The notes beneath the pieces were generated by a model, which did no database searches, was not told where the DNA came from, and saw only the letters and a program-made list of their open reading frames with translations. Positions 26,227-36,305 of a stretch of 64,000 nt of DNA are shown piece by piece. The position numbers and the translations under genes are program-made. Within the stretch, counting starts at the first letter, position 1; every line of letters starts with the position of its first letter. The DNA is from Lysobacterales bacterium (GTDB lineage Bacteria > Pseudomonadota > Gammaproteobacteria > Xanthomonadales > Wenzhouxiangellaceae): assembly GCA_002722315.1 (NCBI GenBank), contig PBLG01000052.1, positions 36,288 through 100,287 on the forward strand, read 5' to 3'.

Positions 26227-27348
26227 CTACCGTTCTTCGATCGGCGGCACGTCGCGGTCGTCGGGGCCGGTGTAGTCGGCGCCGGGGCGGATGATCCTGT
26301 TGTTCGCGCGTTGCTCCATCACGTGCGCGCACCAGCCGGTCACTCGCGACATGACGAAGATCGGGGTGAACAGCCCCGTCGGAATGCCCATGAAGTGATA
26401 GGCCGAGGCATGGTAGAAATCGGCGTTGGCGAAAAGGTTCTTTTCATCCTGCATGATCTTCTCGACTTCCATGGAAACCGGGAAAAGCACCTTGTCGCCG
26501 ACGTCATCGGCCAGCTTGCGCGACCACTCGCGGATGATCGCGTTGCGCGGGTCCTTCTCGCGGTAGACCGCGTGACCGAATCCCATGATCTTTTCCTTGT
26601 CGGTCAGCTTGCGATGGACGTCCTCGCGGGCCTGCTCGACCGAGTCGTACTGCTCCAGCATGGCCATGGCCATCTCGTTGGCACCGCCGTGCAGCGGGCC
26701 TCTCAGAGAACCAATCGCTCCCGTGACGCAGGAGAACATGTCCGAAAGCGTCGAGGCGCATACGCGCGCGGTGAACGTGGAGGCGTTGAATTCATGCTCG
26801 GCGTACAGGATCAGCGACACGTCCATGACCCGTGCGTGCAGCTCGTTCGGCGACTTGCCGTGCAGCAGCTTCAGGAAATGCGCGCCGATGCCGTCCTCGT
26901 CGGATTCGGTATCGATCCGAACGCCGTCGTGGCTGAAGCGGTACCAGTAGGTGATCATCGAGGGAAATGCGGCCAGCAGCCGGTCGGCGATATCCTGCTG
27001 ACGGCTGAAGTCGCGCTCGGGCTCGATGTTGCCCAGGAACGAGCAGCCCGTTCTGAGCACGTCCATCGGGTGTGCCCCGGCCGGAATGCGTTCCAGCACA
27101 TCCTTGAGCGTGTCCGGCAGGCCGCGCATGCCCTTGAGGCGCGCGGCATAGGCATCCAGCTCGGCCTGGTTCGGCAACTCGCCCTTCAGGATCAGGTAGG
27201 CCACTTCGTTGAAGCTGGCATTCTCGGCCAGGTCGTCGACCGCGTAGCCGCGGTATCTGAGGCTGTTCCCGGCCGCACCTACCGTGCAGATTGCGGTCTG
27301 GCCCGCGGATTGGCCGCGGAGTCCTGCTGCAGCTTTCTTGTCGCTCAT
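26227..27348 (-). CDS. prpC: 2-methylcitrate synthase (citrate synthase family)
   Basis: Condenses propionyl-CoA with oxaloacetate in the methylcitrate cycle. Catalytic-site segments of the family are present: [16 protein letters not shown] with the active-site His, [14 protein letters not shown] with the second His, and the late Asp/Arg region around [16 protein letters not shown]-like sequence. The length of 373 is typical of PrpC and shorter than hexameric GltA. Its ATG overlaps the prpB stop (ATGA), which confirms the start. prpD/acnD are not downstream here; the gene converges on a glycosyltransferase. Confidence 0.93.
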   Translation of the reverse strand: MSDKKAAAGLRGQSAGQTAICTVGAAGNSLRYRGYAVDDLAENASFNEVAYLILKGELPNQAELDAYAARLKGMRGLPDTLKDVLERIPAGAHPMDVLRTGCSFLGNIEPERDFSRQQDIADRLLAAFPSMITYWYRFSHDGVRIDTESDEDGIGAHFLKLLHGKSPNELHARVMDVSLILYAEHEFNASTFTARVCASTLSDMFSCVTGAIGSLRGPLHGGANEMAMAMLEQYDSVEQAREDVHRKLTDKEKIMGFGHAVYREKDPRNAIIREWSRKLADDVGDKVLFPVSMEVEKIMQDEKNLFANADFYHASAYHFMGIPTGLFTPIFVMSRVTGWCAHVMEQRANNRIIRPGADYTGPDDRDVPPIEER

Positions 27349-28226
27349 GATTCGTCCTCGAAAAGTTCGTCAAGTTTGCGCTCGTAGGCGTAGTAATCGA
27401 GATAGCCGTACATCTCGTCGCGCGTCTGCATGATATCGATCACGTCGCGCTGGTGGCCCTGCTCGAGCAGCGCCTTGTAAACGGTTTCGGCGCCCTTGTT
27501 CATGGCCCGGTAGGCGCCACAGCAATACAGCACGATATCGACTCCGACTTCGCCCAGTTCGGGCGTGGAGAACAGCGGCGTGTGGCCGAACTCGGTGATG
27601 TTTGCGAGAATCGGCACGCCGACGGCGTCGCGGAAGCGGCGGTACTGCTCCAGTTCGCGCATGGCCTCGGGGAAAATCATGTCGGCGCCGGCCTCGACAC
27701 AGGCCACGGCGCGCTCGATCGTGGCTTCCTCGCCCTCGACGGCCAGCGCGTCGGTACGCGCCATGATCACGAAGTCGTCGTCGGTGCGCGAGTCCACGGC
27801 CATCTTGATCCGGTCGACCATTTCCTGCTTCGAGACAATGGCCTTGCCGGGCCGGTGACCGCAGCGCTTGGCCTGCACCTGGTCCTCGATATGGACGCCG
27901 GCCGCGCCGGCCTTTTCGAGCGAGCGAATCGTGCGCTGGATGTTGAATGCGCCGCCGAACCCGGTATCGCCGTCGACCAGCAGCGGCAGGCCGCTGGCAT
28001 CGGTAATCCGGCGCACGTCGATCAGCACGTCTTCCAGCGTGCTGATGCCGAGATCCGGCAGGCCCAGCGAGTTGGCGGCCAGTCCGCCGCCGGACAGGTA
28101 AATGGCCTTGTGGCCGATCTTCTCGGCCATGCGCGCGGTCAACGCATTGATGGTGCCGACGACCTGCAGAGGTGCCTGCTCGGCGACGAGCGCGCGCAGT
28201 CGACGGCCTGGTGAATTAAAGGTCAT
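27345..28226 (-). CDS. prpB: 2-methylisocitrate lyase
   Basis: Cleaves 2-methylisocitrate to pyruvate and succinate. The ICL/PEPM superfamily signs are clear: [53 protein letters not shown] with the metal and catalytic region KRCGH, and [14 protein letters not shown]. The ATG at 28226 begins [13 protein letters not shown] and gives 293 residues, the normal length; the ORF upstream of it is spurious. Coupled to prpC by a 4-base overlap. Divergent from the peptidase gene, with about 240 bp between. Confidence 0.95.
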   Translation of the reverse strand: MTFNSPGRRLRALVAEQAPLQVVGTINALTARMAEKIGHKAIYLSGGGLAANSLGLPDLGISTLEDVLIDVRRITDASGLPLLVDGDTGFGGAFNIQRTIRSLEKAGAAGVHIEDQVQAKRCGHRPGKAIVSKQEMVDRIKMAVDSRTDDDFVIMARTDALAVEGEEATIERAVACVEAGADMIFPEAMRELEQYRRFRDAVGVPILANITEFGHTPLFSTPELGEVGVDIVLYCCGAYRAMNKGAETVYKALLEQGHQRDVIDIMQTRDEMYGYLDYYAYERKLDELFEDES

Positions 28227-28467
28227 TTTGCGGATGTCACCCTTGTCGGAAAAGCCCTTCAATTTACCATGGCCGGCTTTTTTCGGGGCGGCGGGTTGGC
28301 GGGCATGGCCTTGAATGCGGACGAATCGGCGGAACGCCGGATGACGCCGCGACGCGGTGTTCGGGTTGTGACGGCGGGGACGGCGCCCGAACGCATGCGT
28401 TCGGTTTGCTTTGTTGCGCCGGGCTTTGCACAATAGAGGACTTTCCCGCAATCCCCGGCATACCTCG

Positions 28468-30774
28468 ATGACGATCGCCCGAACCCTGACGCTTGCGCTT
28501 CTGATGTCTTCCGCCGCTCTGGCACAACCCGTCCAGGACGGGGCCACCCTGACGCTGGAGCGGATCTTCGGCGCGCCCCCGCTTTCGGGGCCTTCAATGC
28601 GGCAGGCGAAGCTGTCTCCCGACGGCAGCCGGGTCACGTTTCTGCGCGGACGTCAGGACGACGGCGACACGCTGGACCTGTGGGAATACAACCTGGACCT
28701 GGAACAGACACGACGGCTGATATCGGCCGACGATGTGCTGGCCGAGCCGGTGGCGCTGTCCGATGCCGAGAAGGCACGGCGCGAACGTGCGCGCATTTCA
28801 GCGCTACGGGGCATTGTCGAATACCGGTGGGCAGGCAATGGCCGGCACATCCTGTTTCCGCTCGGCGGCGACATATTTCTCGCCGATATCGAGAGCAGCC
28901 CGATCAAGGTCCGCCAGCTGACCGCCGGCGAGGCGTTCGACCTGGACCCGAAGATTTCGCCGGACGCCGCAAGCGTGGCATTCATCAGGGACCAGGACCT
29001 GTGGGTGGTCGACGTCGAAGCCGGCAACGTTCGGGCGCTGACCGAAGACGGCGAAGGTCCCGTCAAGAACGGCATGGCCGAATTCATTGCCCAGGAAGAA
29101 ATGGGGCGGTCCACGGGCTACTGGTGGTCCCCGGACGGCAGCGCCATCGCATTCCTGCAGGTCGACGAGTCGTCGATCGAACCCAGCGAACGCTACGAAG
29201 TTTCGGGCGAGAAGATCGAGATCATCGAGCAGCGCTACCCGTATGCCGGAACGCCGAACGTGCGCTACCGACTGGGCGTCGTCCAGCTGGAATCCGGCGA
29301 GACGAACTGGATACCGCTGGGCGAAGAGCCGGATATCTACATCCCGCGCGTGGACTGGCTGCCCGACGGCAGCGCACTGACCTTTCAACGACAGTCGCGC
29401 GACCAGCAGCGGCTGGATCTGGTGCTTCACGACCTGGAAAGTGCTCGCCAGCGCGTGCTGGTCAGCGAGCAAAGCGATACCTGGATCAACCTGCACGACG
29501 ATCTGCACTTCCTGGAAGGCATGCCGGCCTTCATCTGGTCATCCGAACGCTCCGGGTTCCGACACCTGTACCTGGTCGGGCTGGACGGCGAAATCATTCG
29601 GCCGCTGACCGAAGGGCGCTGGCCCGTGGGCGCGCTGGCGGCGGTGGACGAAGATCTCGGGCTGGTCTATTTCACGGCAGGCATCGACACCCCGGCCGAG
29701 CAGCATCTTTACCGGCAGTCGCTGGCCACCGCCACCCCGGAGGCCGTGCAACGCGTCTCGCGGCGAGACGGCTGGCACGAAATCACCTTCGACGTCGGCG
29801 CCCGGACCTACCTGGACACGTTTTCCAGCACCTCGCAGCCGCCCCAGCTTTCGCTGCATTCGGCAGACGGCGAACGGCTGGCATGGCTGGTGGAAAACCG
29901 GGTCGATTCCGATCACCCGTATGCGCCCTACATGCCGGGGCACCGTCCGACCGAGTTCGGCGTTATCGCGGTTAACGGCGCAGTTAACGGCGCAGTTAAC
30001 GGCGAAGTTGACGCCGACGACGGCCAGCCGCTGCATTACCGGATGATCAAGCCGGCCGGGTTCGACGAGTCCGAGACCTACCCCGTGTTCCTGCACGTCT
30101 ACGGCGGGCCCACCTCGCGCATGGTCGTCAACGAGTGGGGGCGACGCCACCTCGTCGACCAGTACATGGCGCGCTCCGGCTACATCGTGTTTTCCATCGA
30201 CAATCGAGGCATCGCCGGCCAGGGCGTTGAATTCCAGGCCCCCGCTTACCTCAACCTGGGCCAGGTCGAGGTCGAGGATCAGATGGCGGGGGTCGAGTTC
30301 CTGAAGACGCAGCCGTTCGTCGACGCCGAACGGATCGGCGTGTTCGGCTGGAGCTACGGCGGCTACATGACGCTGATGATGCTGATGCAGCATCCCGGCG
30401 AATTCGCCGCCGGCGCGGCGGTCGCCCCCGTGACCGACTGGGCGCTTTACGACACCCACTACACCGAGCGCTACCTGGGCATGCCCAGAGACGAATCCGG
30501 CGTGCCCACCGACGCCTACAACCGCGCCAACGTGCTCGCATACGCCGAAAACCTTGCCGACCCGCTATTGCTCGTCCACGGCATGGCAGATGACAACGTG
30601 CTGTTCACCCATTCGACGATGCTGATGCAGAAACTGCAGTCGGAGGCGATCGATTTCGAGCTGATGACCTATCCGGGCGAAAAGCACGCCATTTCCGGCC
30701 AAGGCCAGCGGCTGCACGTGTATCGGCAGATCGACCGGTTCTTCCGGCGGGAGTTGATGGACGACGAAAAATAG
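28468..30774 (+). CDS. Dipeptidyl-peptidase IV-like S9 family serine peptidase
   Basis: The ATG at 28468 starts a good signal peptide ([20 protein letters not shown]); the ORF start at 28411 would add 19 residues before it. Residues ~40-500 form the beta-propeller with repeated S-PDG-x-V-type blades. The C-terminal alpha/beta hydrolase has the serine in GWSYGGYM (~627), Asp in HGMADDN (~708) and His in GEKHAI (~740). The conserved [14 protein letters not shown] segment in the propeller fits the glutamate motif that binds the substrate N terminus in DPP-IV. It probably releases dipeptides, often X-Pro, in the periplasm or outside. An unusual VNGA repeat is inserted at residue ~502. Confidence 0.9.
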   Translation: MTIARTLTLALLMSSAALAQPVQDGATLTLERIFGAPPLSGPSMRQAKLSPDGSRVTFLRGRQDDGDTLDLWEYNLDLEQTRRLISADDVLAEPVALSDAEKARRERARISALRGIVEYRWAGNGRHILFPLGGDIFLADIESSPIKVRQLTAGEAFDLDPKISPDAASVAFIRDQDLWVVDVEAGNVRALTEDGEGPVKNGMAEFIAQEEMGRSTGYWWSPDGSAIAFLQVDESSIEPSERYEVSGEKIEIIEQRYPYAGTPNVRYRLGVVQLESGETNWIPLGEEPDIYIPRVDWLPDGSALTFQRQSRDQQRLDLVLHDLESARQRVLVSEQSDTWINLHDDLHFLEGMPAFIWSSERSGFRHLYLVGLDGEIIRPLTEGRWPVGALAAVDEDLGLVYFTAGIDTPAEQHLYRQSLATATPEAVQRVSRRDGWHEITFDVGARTYLDTFSSTSQPPQLSLHSADGERLAWLVENRVDSDHPYAPYMPGHRPTEFGVIAVNGAVNGAVNGEVDADDGQPLHYRMIKPAGFDESETYPVFLHVYGGPTSRMVVNEWGRRHLVDQYMARSGYIVFSIDNRGIAGQGVEFQAPAYLNLGQVEVEDQMAGVEFLKTQPFVDAERIGVFGWSYGGYMTLMMLMQHPGEFAAGAAVAPVTDWALYDTHYTERYLGMPRDESGVPTDAYNRANVLAYAENLADPLLLVHGMADDNVLFTHSTMLMQKLQSEAIDFELMTYPGEKHAISGQGQRLHVYRQIDRFFRRELMDDEK
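29971..30018 (+). repeat. 12-bp in-frame tandem repeat inside the S9 peptidase gene
   Basis: Three near-identical copies of GTTAACGGCGCA (the third GTTAACGGCGAA) and a fourth degenerate one (GTTGACGCCGAC). They encode repeated V-N-G-A at the junction of propeller and hydrolase domain. Copy number could vary by slippage without breaking the frame. Confidence 0.9.
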
Positions 30775-30799
30775 GACGGTTTACCGTTTACGTCGAAAG

Positions 30800-30827
30800 C
30801 ATCGCTTGCAAGGCAAGCGCCCACACC
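30800..30827 (-). repeat. REP-like palindrome, left member of an inverted pair
   Basis: Read on the minus strand it is GGTGTGGGCGCTTGCCTTGCAAGCGATG: a GTGTGGG head, a 7-bp hairpin (CGCTTGC/GCAAGCG) and a short tail. This is the layout of bacterial REP sequences. Confidence 0.7.
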
Positions 30828-30873
30828 CGTAGTCGATCGTGGAGACGACCGCGAGCACGTAAATGCGCTACAC

Positions 30874-30901
30874 GTGTGGGAGCCGGCCTTGCCGGCGAAG
30901 G
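30874..30901 (+). repeat. REP-like palindrome, right member of an inverted pair
   Basis: GTGTGGGAGCCGGCCTTGCCGGCGAAGG: the same GTGTGGG head followed by a CCGGC/GCCGG hairpin and CGAAGG tail. With the element at 30800 it forms an inverted pair (BIME-like) in the 203-bp gap between the peptidase and cysNC. Confidence 0.75.
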
Positions 30902-30977
30902 ATTCATGTCCGACCTCCGACCTCCAAAGCCGCCTTCCCGGAAACCCGAAACCGGAAACCCGACCCCGGCGATTTTT

Positions 30978-32966
30978 CTACCCGATCAGGATGCCGCGCC
31001 GCTTGAGGTAGGCCAGCAATTCCTCGACGCACTCGTCGACGCTCAGTTTCGAGGTGTCGACGGTGATTTCGGCGTCTTCAGGCGCTTCGTAGGGCGAGTC
31101 GATCCCGGTGAAGTTGCGGATGACGCCGGCGCGGGCCTTGGCGTAAAGCCCCTTCGGATCGCGGGTCTCGCAAACATCCAGCGGTGCGTCTACGTGGATC
31201 TCGACGAACTCGCCGTCCTCCATCAGCTCACGGACCATCGCCCGGTCGGCACGGAACGGCGAGATGAACGCGGTCAGCACCACCAGCCCGGCGTCGGCCA
31301 TCAGGCGCGCGACCTCGCCGATGCGCCGGATGTTCTCGACCCGGTCGTCGTCGCTGAACCCGAGATCGCGGTTCAACCCGTGGCGTACGTTGTCGCCATC
31401 GAGCAGGTAACTGTGATGCCCGCGCTGGAACAACGCCTTTTCAAGCGCGTTGGCCACCGTGGACTTGCCGGCGCCCGAAAGCCCGGTGAACCACAGCACG
31501 GCCGACTTCTGCGCCTTCTGCTGGGCCCGCGCGCGCTTGTTGACGGTTTGAGCGTGCCAGGTGACGTTGCTGGACTTGTCGGTCAGCTGGTCGGTCACCG
31601 GGCGCACGATCATGCCGGCGCCCACCGTCAGGTTGCTGACCCGGTCGACCAGGATGAAGGCGCCGGTGGCCGGGTTGGAGTCGTAGGCGTCGAACGCCAG
31701 AGCGCGGCTGGCGCGGATGCGGCAATAGCCGATCTCGTTGAGGCCCAGCTGATCGGCCGGGTGATGCTCCAGCGTGTTCACGTCGATCCGGTGGTGAATG
31801 GCCTCGGGGGTGGCCGGGACTTCGCTGGAAGCCAGCTTGAGGTTGTATTGACGGCCCGGGAGTAGCGGGCGATCGTTCATCCAGACGACGCGGGCGTCGA
31901 ACAGCTCGGAGACGCGCGGAAGGCGATCGGCGTGCACCAGCACGTCGCCGCGGCTGATATCGATTTCGTCGGCCAGGGTCAGGGTGATGGCCTGGCCTGC
32001 CCGCGCCTGGTCCATGGTCCCGGCATATTCGACTTCGGTACTTTTCACGGCGCCGGTGTTCCCGACCTGGGCGCGGTGCACCGCGCCGGTGTTTCCAATA
32101 ATCTCTGCAACCCTGCTGCGGCGTCCGGACGGCAGAACCACGACCTCGTCGCCGGGCGCTATGCGACCGCTGACCAACGTGCCGCAGAACCCGCGGAAGT
32201 CCGAACGCGTGCGGTTGACGTATTGCACCGGGAAACGCATCGGGCGCTCCAGGTCATGCTCGTGCACCGGGGTGCTTTCGAGCAGGTCGAGCACGGTCGG
32301 GCCGTCGTACCAGTCCATTTCTTCGGCGTCGCGCGTGACGTTGGCGCCGTTGAGCGCACAGACCGGCACGCACTCGAAGTGCGCGATGCCGAGCTGGTTG
32401 GCAAACGCCTCGTAGTCGCCGCGGATACGGTCGAAGACTCCCCGATCGTAGTCCACCGCATCCATCTTGTTGATCGCCACCACGACATGGCGAATGCCCA
32501 GCATGTGCACAAGGTAGCTGTGCCGGCGCGTCTGCACCTGCAGGCCGTGTCGGGCATCGATCAGGACGATGGCAAGATCGGCCGTCGAAGCGCCCGTGAC
32601 CATGTTGCGCGTGTACTGCTCGTGGCCCGGCGTGTCGGCGATGATGAACTTGCGCTTCTCGGTCGTGAAGTAGCGGTAGGCCACGTCGATGGTGATGCCC
32701 TGCTCGCGTTCGGCCTGCAGGCCGTCGACCAGCAGCGCCAGGTCCGGCGTCTCGCCGGTAGTGCCGTACTTGCGCGAGTCCTTGCCGACGGCCGCGAGCT
32801 GGTCCTCGAAGACCTGCTTGGTGTCGAAAAGCAGGCGGCCGATCAGGGTCGATTTGCCGTCGTCCACGGAGCCGCAGGTGATGAAGCGCAGCAGCTCCTT
32901 GTTGCGGTGCTGCTCGAGGTATTCGCCGATGTCGAAATTGCCGGCGTCGAAATCCGCGTGGAACAT
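30978..32966 (-). CDS. cysNC: Sulfate adenylyltransferase large subunit / adenylylsulfate kinase
   Basis: The N-terminal ~440 residues are the GTPase Cys[16 protein letters not shown] (P-loop), [11 protein letters not shown] (G3), NKMDAVDY (G4). The C-terminal ~200 residues are APS kinase Cys[16 protein letters not shown] (P-loop), [16 protein letters not shown], and [19 protein letters not shown]. Together with CysD it makes APS from sulfate and ATP and phosphorylates it to PAPS, the donor for cysteine synthesis and for sulfotransferases. The ATG at 32966 overlaps the cysD stop as TGATG; the ORF upstream of that is cysD in another frame. The fused form is common in proteobacteria. Confidence 0.96.
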   Translation of the reverse strand: MFHADFDAGNFDIGEYLEQHRNKELLRFITCGSVDDGKSTLIGRLLFDTKQVFEDQLAAVGKDSRKYGTTGETPDLALLVDGLQAEREQGITIDVAYRYFTTEKRKFIIADTPGHEQYTRNMVTGASTADLAIVLIDARHGLQVQTRRHSYLVHMLGIRHVVVAINKMDAVDYDRGVFDRIRGDYEAFANQLGIAHFECVPVCALNGANVTRDAEEMDWYDGPTVLDLLESTPVHEHDLERPMRFPVQYVNRTRSDFRGFCGTLVSGRIAPGDEVVVLPSGRRSRVAEIIGNTGAVHRAQVGNTGAVKSTEVEYAGTMDQARAGQAITLTLADEIDISRGDVLVHADRLPRVSELFDARVVWMNDRPLLPGRQYNLKLASSEVPATPEAIHHRIDVNTLEHHPADQLGLNEIGYCRIRASRALAFDAYDSNPATGAFILVDRVSNLTVGAGMIVRPVTDQLTDKSSNVTWHAQTVNKRARAQQKAQKSAVLWFTGLSGAGKSTVANALEKALFQRGHHSYLLDGDNVRHGLNRDLGFSDDDRVENIRRIGEVARLMADAGLVVLTAFISPFRADRAMVRELMEDGEFVEIHVDAPLDVCETRDPKGLYAKARAGVIRNFTGIDSPYEAPEDAEITVDTSKLSVDECVEELLAYLKRRGILIG

Positions 32967-33886
32967 CAGAAGTACCCCTGCTGTTTTTTCTGTTCCATGG
33001 ACGCCGAGGCGTCCTTGTCGATCGCCCTGCCCTGGCGTTCGGAGGAGCGCGCCAGCAGCATCTCGCGGATGATCTCCGGCAGCGTGACGGCATCGGATTC
33101 CACCGCGCCGGTCAGCGGGTAGCAGCCCAGGGTACGGAAGCGGATGCGCTTCATCTCGGGCGTCTCGCCGGGCTCCAGCGGCATGCGATCGTCGTCGACC
33201 ATGATCATGAGGCCGTCGCGCTCGACCACCGGGCGTTCCGCGGCGAGATAAAGCGGGACCACTTCGATTCCTTCCAGGTCGATGTACTGCCACACGTCCA
33301 GCTCGGTCCAGTTCGACAGCGGGAACACCCGGATGCTCTCGCCGGCATGGACCCGGCCGTTGTAGATGTTCCACAGCTCCGGGCGCTGGTTCTTGGGATC
33401 CCAGCGATGCTGTCGGTCACGGAAGGAAAACACGCGCTCCTTGGCCCGCGAGCGTTCTTCGTCGCGCCGGGCGCCGCCGAACGCCGCATCGAAGCCGTGC
33501 TCGCTCAGGGCTTGCTTCAGCGCCTGGGTCTTCATGATGTCGGTGTGCACCGCCGACCCATGGCTGAACGGGTTGACATTCTGCGCCACGCCCTCCTCGT
33601 TGACATGCACGATCAGGTCGAGATCCGGATCGGCGGCGATCCTGTCACGGTAGGCATACATGTCCCGGAATTTCCAGGTGGTGTCCACGTGCAGAAGGGG
33701 AAACGGCAGGCGCCCGGGATAAAAGGCCTTTTTCGCCAGGTGCAGCATCACCGCCGAATCCTTGCCCAGCGAGTAGAGCATCACGGGATGCTCGAAAGTC
33801 GCCGCCACCTCGCGGATGATGTGAATGGATTCGGCTTCCAGCGCCTCGAGATGGGTCAGCCGCGTCGCGGCCCGGTCATCGGACAT
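32966..33886 (-). CDS. cysD: Sulfate adenylyltransferase small subunit
   Basis: ATP sulfurylase catalytic subunit. [20 protein letters not shown] is the PP-loop for ATP, followed by [14 protein letters not shown], the [19 protein letters not shown] region and [13 protein letters not shown]. The ATG at 33886 ([20 protein letters not shown]) gives 306 residues, as usual. It overlaps the end of galU by 11 bases and the start of cysNC by one base, so all three are coupled. Confidence 0.96.
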   Translation of the reverse strand: MSDDRAATRLTHLEALEAESIHIIREVAATFEHPVMLYSLGKDSAVMLHLAKKAFYPGRLPFPLLHVDTTWKFRDMYAYRDRIAADPDLDLIVHVNEEGVAQNVNPFSHGSAVHTDIMKTQALKQALSEHGFDAAFGGARRDEERSRAKERVFSFRDRQHRWDPKNQRPELWNIYNGRVHAGESIRVFPLSNWTELDVWQYIDLEGIEVVPLYLAAERPVVERDGLMIMVDDDRMPLEPGETPEMKRIRFRTLGCYPLTGAVESDAVTLPEIIREMLLARSSERQGRAIDKDASASMEQKKQQGYF

Positions 33887-34778
33887 TTTCGTTGTTCCTG
33901 TTCGGATTCCGCCGATCCAGGTAGTCGGCGAATGCCGTGCCCAGTTCGGGATGCTTGAGTGCGTATTCGACAGTGGCCTCCAGGTAGCCCAGCTTGTTGC
34001 CGCAGTCGTAGTGCTTGCCGGTGAACTCCCAGGCATCCACCCCCTGCTCGTCGAGCAGCGCGGCGATTGCGTCGGTCAGCTGGATCTCGCCCCTGCGATC
34101 CGGAGCGGTCGTTTCCAGCAACTCGAAGATCCTCGGGGTGAGCAGGTAGCGACCGACGACGGCGAGGTTGGACGGCGCATCGGCCGGATCCGGCTTCTCG
34201 ACGATTGCGCGGATAGGGGCCAGCGGACCCGCCTCGTCGCCGATATCGACCACGCCGTAGCGATCGGTATGTTCCTTCGGCACGCGCTCGACGCTGATCA
34301 CCGAACGGCCGGTGGCCGAAAACCGCTCGGCCAGCTGGCGCATCACCGGCTTGTCGCCGCCGTCGATCAGGTCGTCGGCCAGGATCACGCCGAACGGCTT
34401 CTCGCCAACCAGCGAGCGCGCGCACAGAACCGCGTGGCCGAGCCCCAGGGCCTCGCGCTGGCGCACGTAGACACAGTTGATGCCTTCGGGCAGAACGCCG
34501 CGTACCATATCCAGCAATTCCTGCTTGCCGCGGGCGGCCAACTCGGTTTCAAGCTCGTAGGCCATGTCGAAGTGATCCTCGATGGCTCGCTTGGTGCGCC
34601 CGGTGACGAACACCAGGTTGCGCGCACCGGCGTCGATCGCTTCTTCGACCGCGTACTGGATCAGCGGCTTGTCGACCACGGGCAGCATTTCCTTCGGGCT
34701 GGCCTTGGTGGCCGGAAGAAAGCGCGTGCCGAGACCGGCTACGGGGAAGACCACCGTATCGATGACCGAGGCATTCAT
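33876..34778 (-). CDS. galU: UTP-glucose-1-phosphate uridylyltransferase
   Basis: Makes UDP-glucose. [20 protein letters not shown] is the nucleotidyltransferase signature with the catalytic Arg and Lys; [24 protein letters not shown], and [11 protein letters not shown] follow in family order. The ATG at 34778 is preferred; an upstream GTG/ATG would only add nine residues. The length of 300 is normal. The overlap with cysD is uncommon and links UDP-glucose and PAPS production in one operon, which suits sulfated glycan synthesis. Confidence 0.95.
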   Translation of the reverse strand: MNASVIDTVVFPVAGLGTRFLPATKASPKEMLPVVDKPLIQYAVEEAIDAGARNLVFVTGRTKRAIEDHFDMAYELETELAARGKQELLDMVRGVLPEGINCVYVRQREALGLGHAVLCARSLVGEKPFGVILADDLIDGGDKPVMRQLAERFSATGRSVISVERVPKEHTDRYGVVDIGDEAGPLAPIRAIVEKPDPADAPSNLAVVGRYLLTPRIFELLETTAPDRRGEIQLTDAIAALLDEQGVDAWEFTGKHYDCGNKLGYLEATVEYALKHPELGTAFADYLDRRNPNRNNENVR

Positions 34779-34911
34779 GGATTGACCTTGATTTTCGTGA
34801 CGCAAGACCGCTCATTTTACTATCATGAGGGCGGGCCTGCCCTGCCATGTACTCCAACAGCGGCTCCGATTGTCCGCGCAGCCGTCACTCACTCCGGAAA
34901 AGGCGTCCGCC

Positions 34912-35232
34912 ATGCTTCGAATCCTCATCATTTCCATCCTGGCCCTGGCGTTGCCGGGGGGTTGTTCGTGGGTCAAGGTCTCGCCCGAGGCGAAATCCGT
35001 CGAGACCGTGGAGGCGGCCGAGGTCGAAGACTGCCGCAAGCTTGGCCAATCGCGCGTCAGCGTCCGCGATCGCGTGGCGGCCATACAGCGCAGTCCCGGC
35101 AAGGTGCAGGAAGAACTGGAGCGCCTGGCCCGCAACGAGGCCGCCAGGCTGGGTGGCAACCGGATCGTGGCGGTGGCGCCCGTGAGCGGCGGTGCCCGGA
35201 CCTACGCCGTCTACGACTGCCGGCCGGACTGA
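34912..35232 (+). CDS. Small lipoprotein-like protein (DUF4156 family)
   Basis: 106 residues. The ATG at 34912 begins a short signal sequence (LRILIISILALALPGG) ending at a cysteine; the lipobox LPGGC is atypical at -3. The mature part has the pattern of DUF4156/YjeI-like lipoproteins: C-x-W-V near the start, V-E-D-C in the middle, L-A-R-N-E-A-A-R-L-G-G-N, and a final YDC. Function unknown; likely lipid-anchored in the envelope. The stop is separated by one base from the ATG of the dehydrogenase gene (TGACATG), so the two are coupled. Confidence 0.75.
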   Translation: MLRILIISILALALPGGCSWVKVSPEAKSVETVEAAEVEDCRKLGQSRVSVRDRVAAIQRSPGKVQEELERLARNEAARLGGNRIVAVAPVSGGARTYAVYDCRPD

Positions 35233-35233
35233 C

Positions 35234-36157
35234 ATGGCGCTGCTGATCGCGACCCCCGACCGCGATGCGGCCGACCTGGCACGGCATATCCGCCAGCGCG
35301 ACCCGGAAATCGACCTGCGACTCTGGCCGGAACTCGGCGACCCGTCGGAAATCACCTTCGTGCTGGCCTGGAGGCCCCCGGACGGGCTTTTCAGGCTATT
35401 GCCGAACCTGGCGGCCGTATCCTCGCTCGGGGCCGGGGTGGATGCGCTGATCGACGACGAGTCGATCCCGGCCGGCGTCGAGATCGGCCGGCTGGCCGGC
35501 CCGCGACTGGCCGCCGACATGGCCGCCTACGTCGTTGCCGTCGTCGTGTCCCACTGGAAACGACTGCCCGGGTTCATCGAAGACCAGAAAAGGCAACGCT
35601 GGAACCCGCGAGCGCCCGGGTCACCGCCAACGGTCGGTTTGCTGGGCACCGGGCAAATGGGGCAACGCAGCGCCGCGGCCTTCGCCGAACTCGGCTTTCC
35701 GGTGCACGGCCACAGTCGGTCGGGCCGTGGACCCGAAGGCGTCGAAATGCATTCCGGAAACGACGGCCTGGCCGAAATCGCCGGAGTATCGGACTACCTG
35801 GTGAACCTGCTGCCGCTGACTCGCCGTACACGCCGGATCCTCGACCGGTCGCTGTTTTCGTGCATGAAGAACGGCAGCACGCTGATCAACGTCGGACGCG
35901 GGGAGCACCTGGTCGAGGCCGATCTGCTGGAGGCACTGGAAACCGGGCGGCCGGCGTGCGCGGTGCTCGACGTGTTCCGCACCGAGCCGCTGCCGCCCAA
36001 CCACCCGTTCTGGCGACATCCGCGAATTCTCGTCACACCGCACTGCGCCAGCATCACGCGGACCGAGGAGGCCGCGGAACTTGCCCTCGAAAGCTATCGC
36101 CGGGTGATGGCAGGGAAATTGCCGCTGGGCCGCGTGGACCGGGAAAGGGGATACTGA
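35234..36157 (+). CDS. NAD(P)-dependent 2-hydroxyacid dehydrogenase (GhrA-like)
   Basis: Likely reduces glyoxylate/hydroxypyruvate or a related 2-keto acid. The Rossmann motif is GLLGTGQMGQRSAAAFAELG, and the catalytic set is visible as Arg in NVGRGEHL, Glu in FRTEPLPPNHPFW and His in VTPHCASIT. The order and the FWRHPRI sequence match the GhrA subgroup. The ATG at 35234 follows the preceding stop by one base and gives 307 residues, as in GhrA. The ORF start at 35192 lies inside the lipoprotein gene. Confidence 0.85.
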   Translation: MALLIATPDRDAADLARHIRQRDPEIDLRLWPELGDPSEITFVLAWRPPDGLFRLLPNLAAVSSLGAGVDALIDDESIPAGVEIGRLAGPRLAADMAAYVVAVVVSHWKRLPGFIEDQKRQRWNPRAPGSPPTVGLLGTGQMGQRSAAAFAELGFPVHGHSRSGRGPEGVEMHSGNDGLAEIAGVSDYLVNLLPLTRRTRRILDRSLFSCMKNGSTLINVGRGEHLVEADLLEALETGRPACAVLDVFRTEPLPPNHPFWRHPRILVTPHCASITRTEEAAELALESYRRVMAGKLPLGRVDRERGY

Positions 36158-36183
36158 ACTGCGTTACCGCCATTGAGGCAAGA

Positions 36184-36224
36184 GCGGCGAAAGGCAAAAG
36201 CCGACTGGCTTTTCCTTTGCGGCT
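36184..36224 (+). terminator. Long hairpin downstream of the GhrA-like gene
   Basis: GCGGCGAAAGGCAAAAGCC and GGCTTTTCCTTTGCGGCT can form a ~18-bp stem with few mismatches around GACT. It lies 27 bases past the stop. It may be a terminator or a dispersed palindromic repeat; the sequence after it (TTAGCGCCTTTGCGAGA) resembles a common intergenic repeat style. Confidence 0.5.
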
Positions 36225-36305
36225 TAGCGCCTTTGCGAGAGCTGGTTTGGTCTTTTTGCCCTGTAAAATCCCTCCCACGATGGAGGGGGGATTCAGATCA
36301 GGGGC

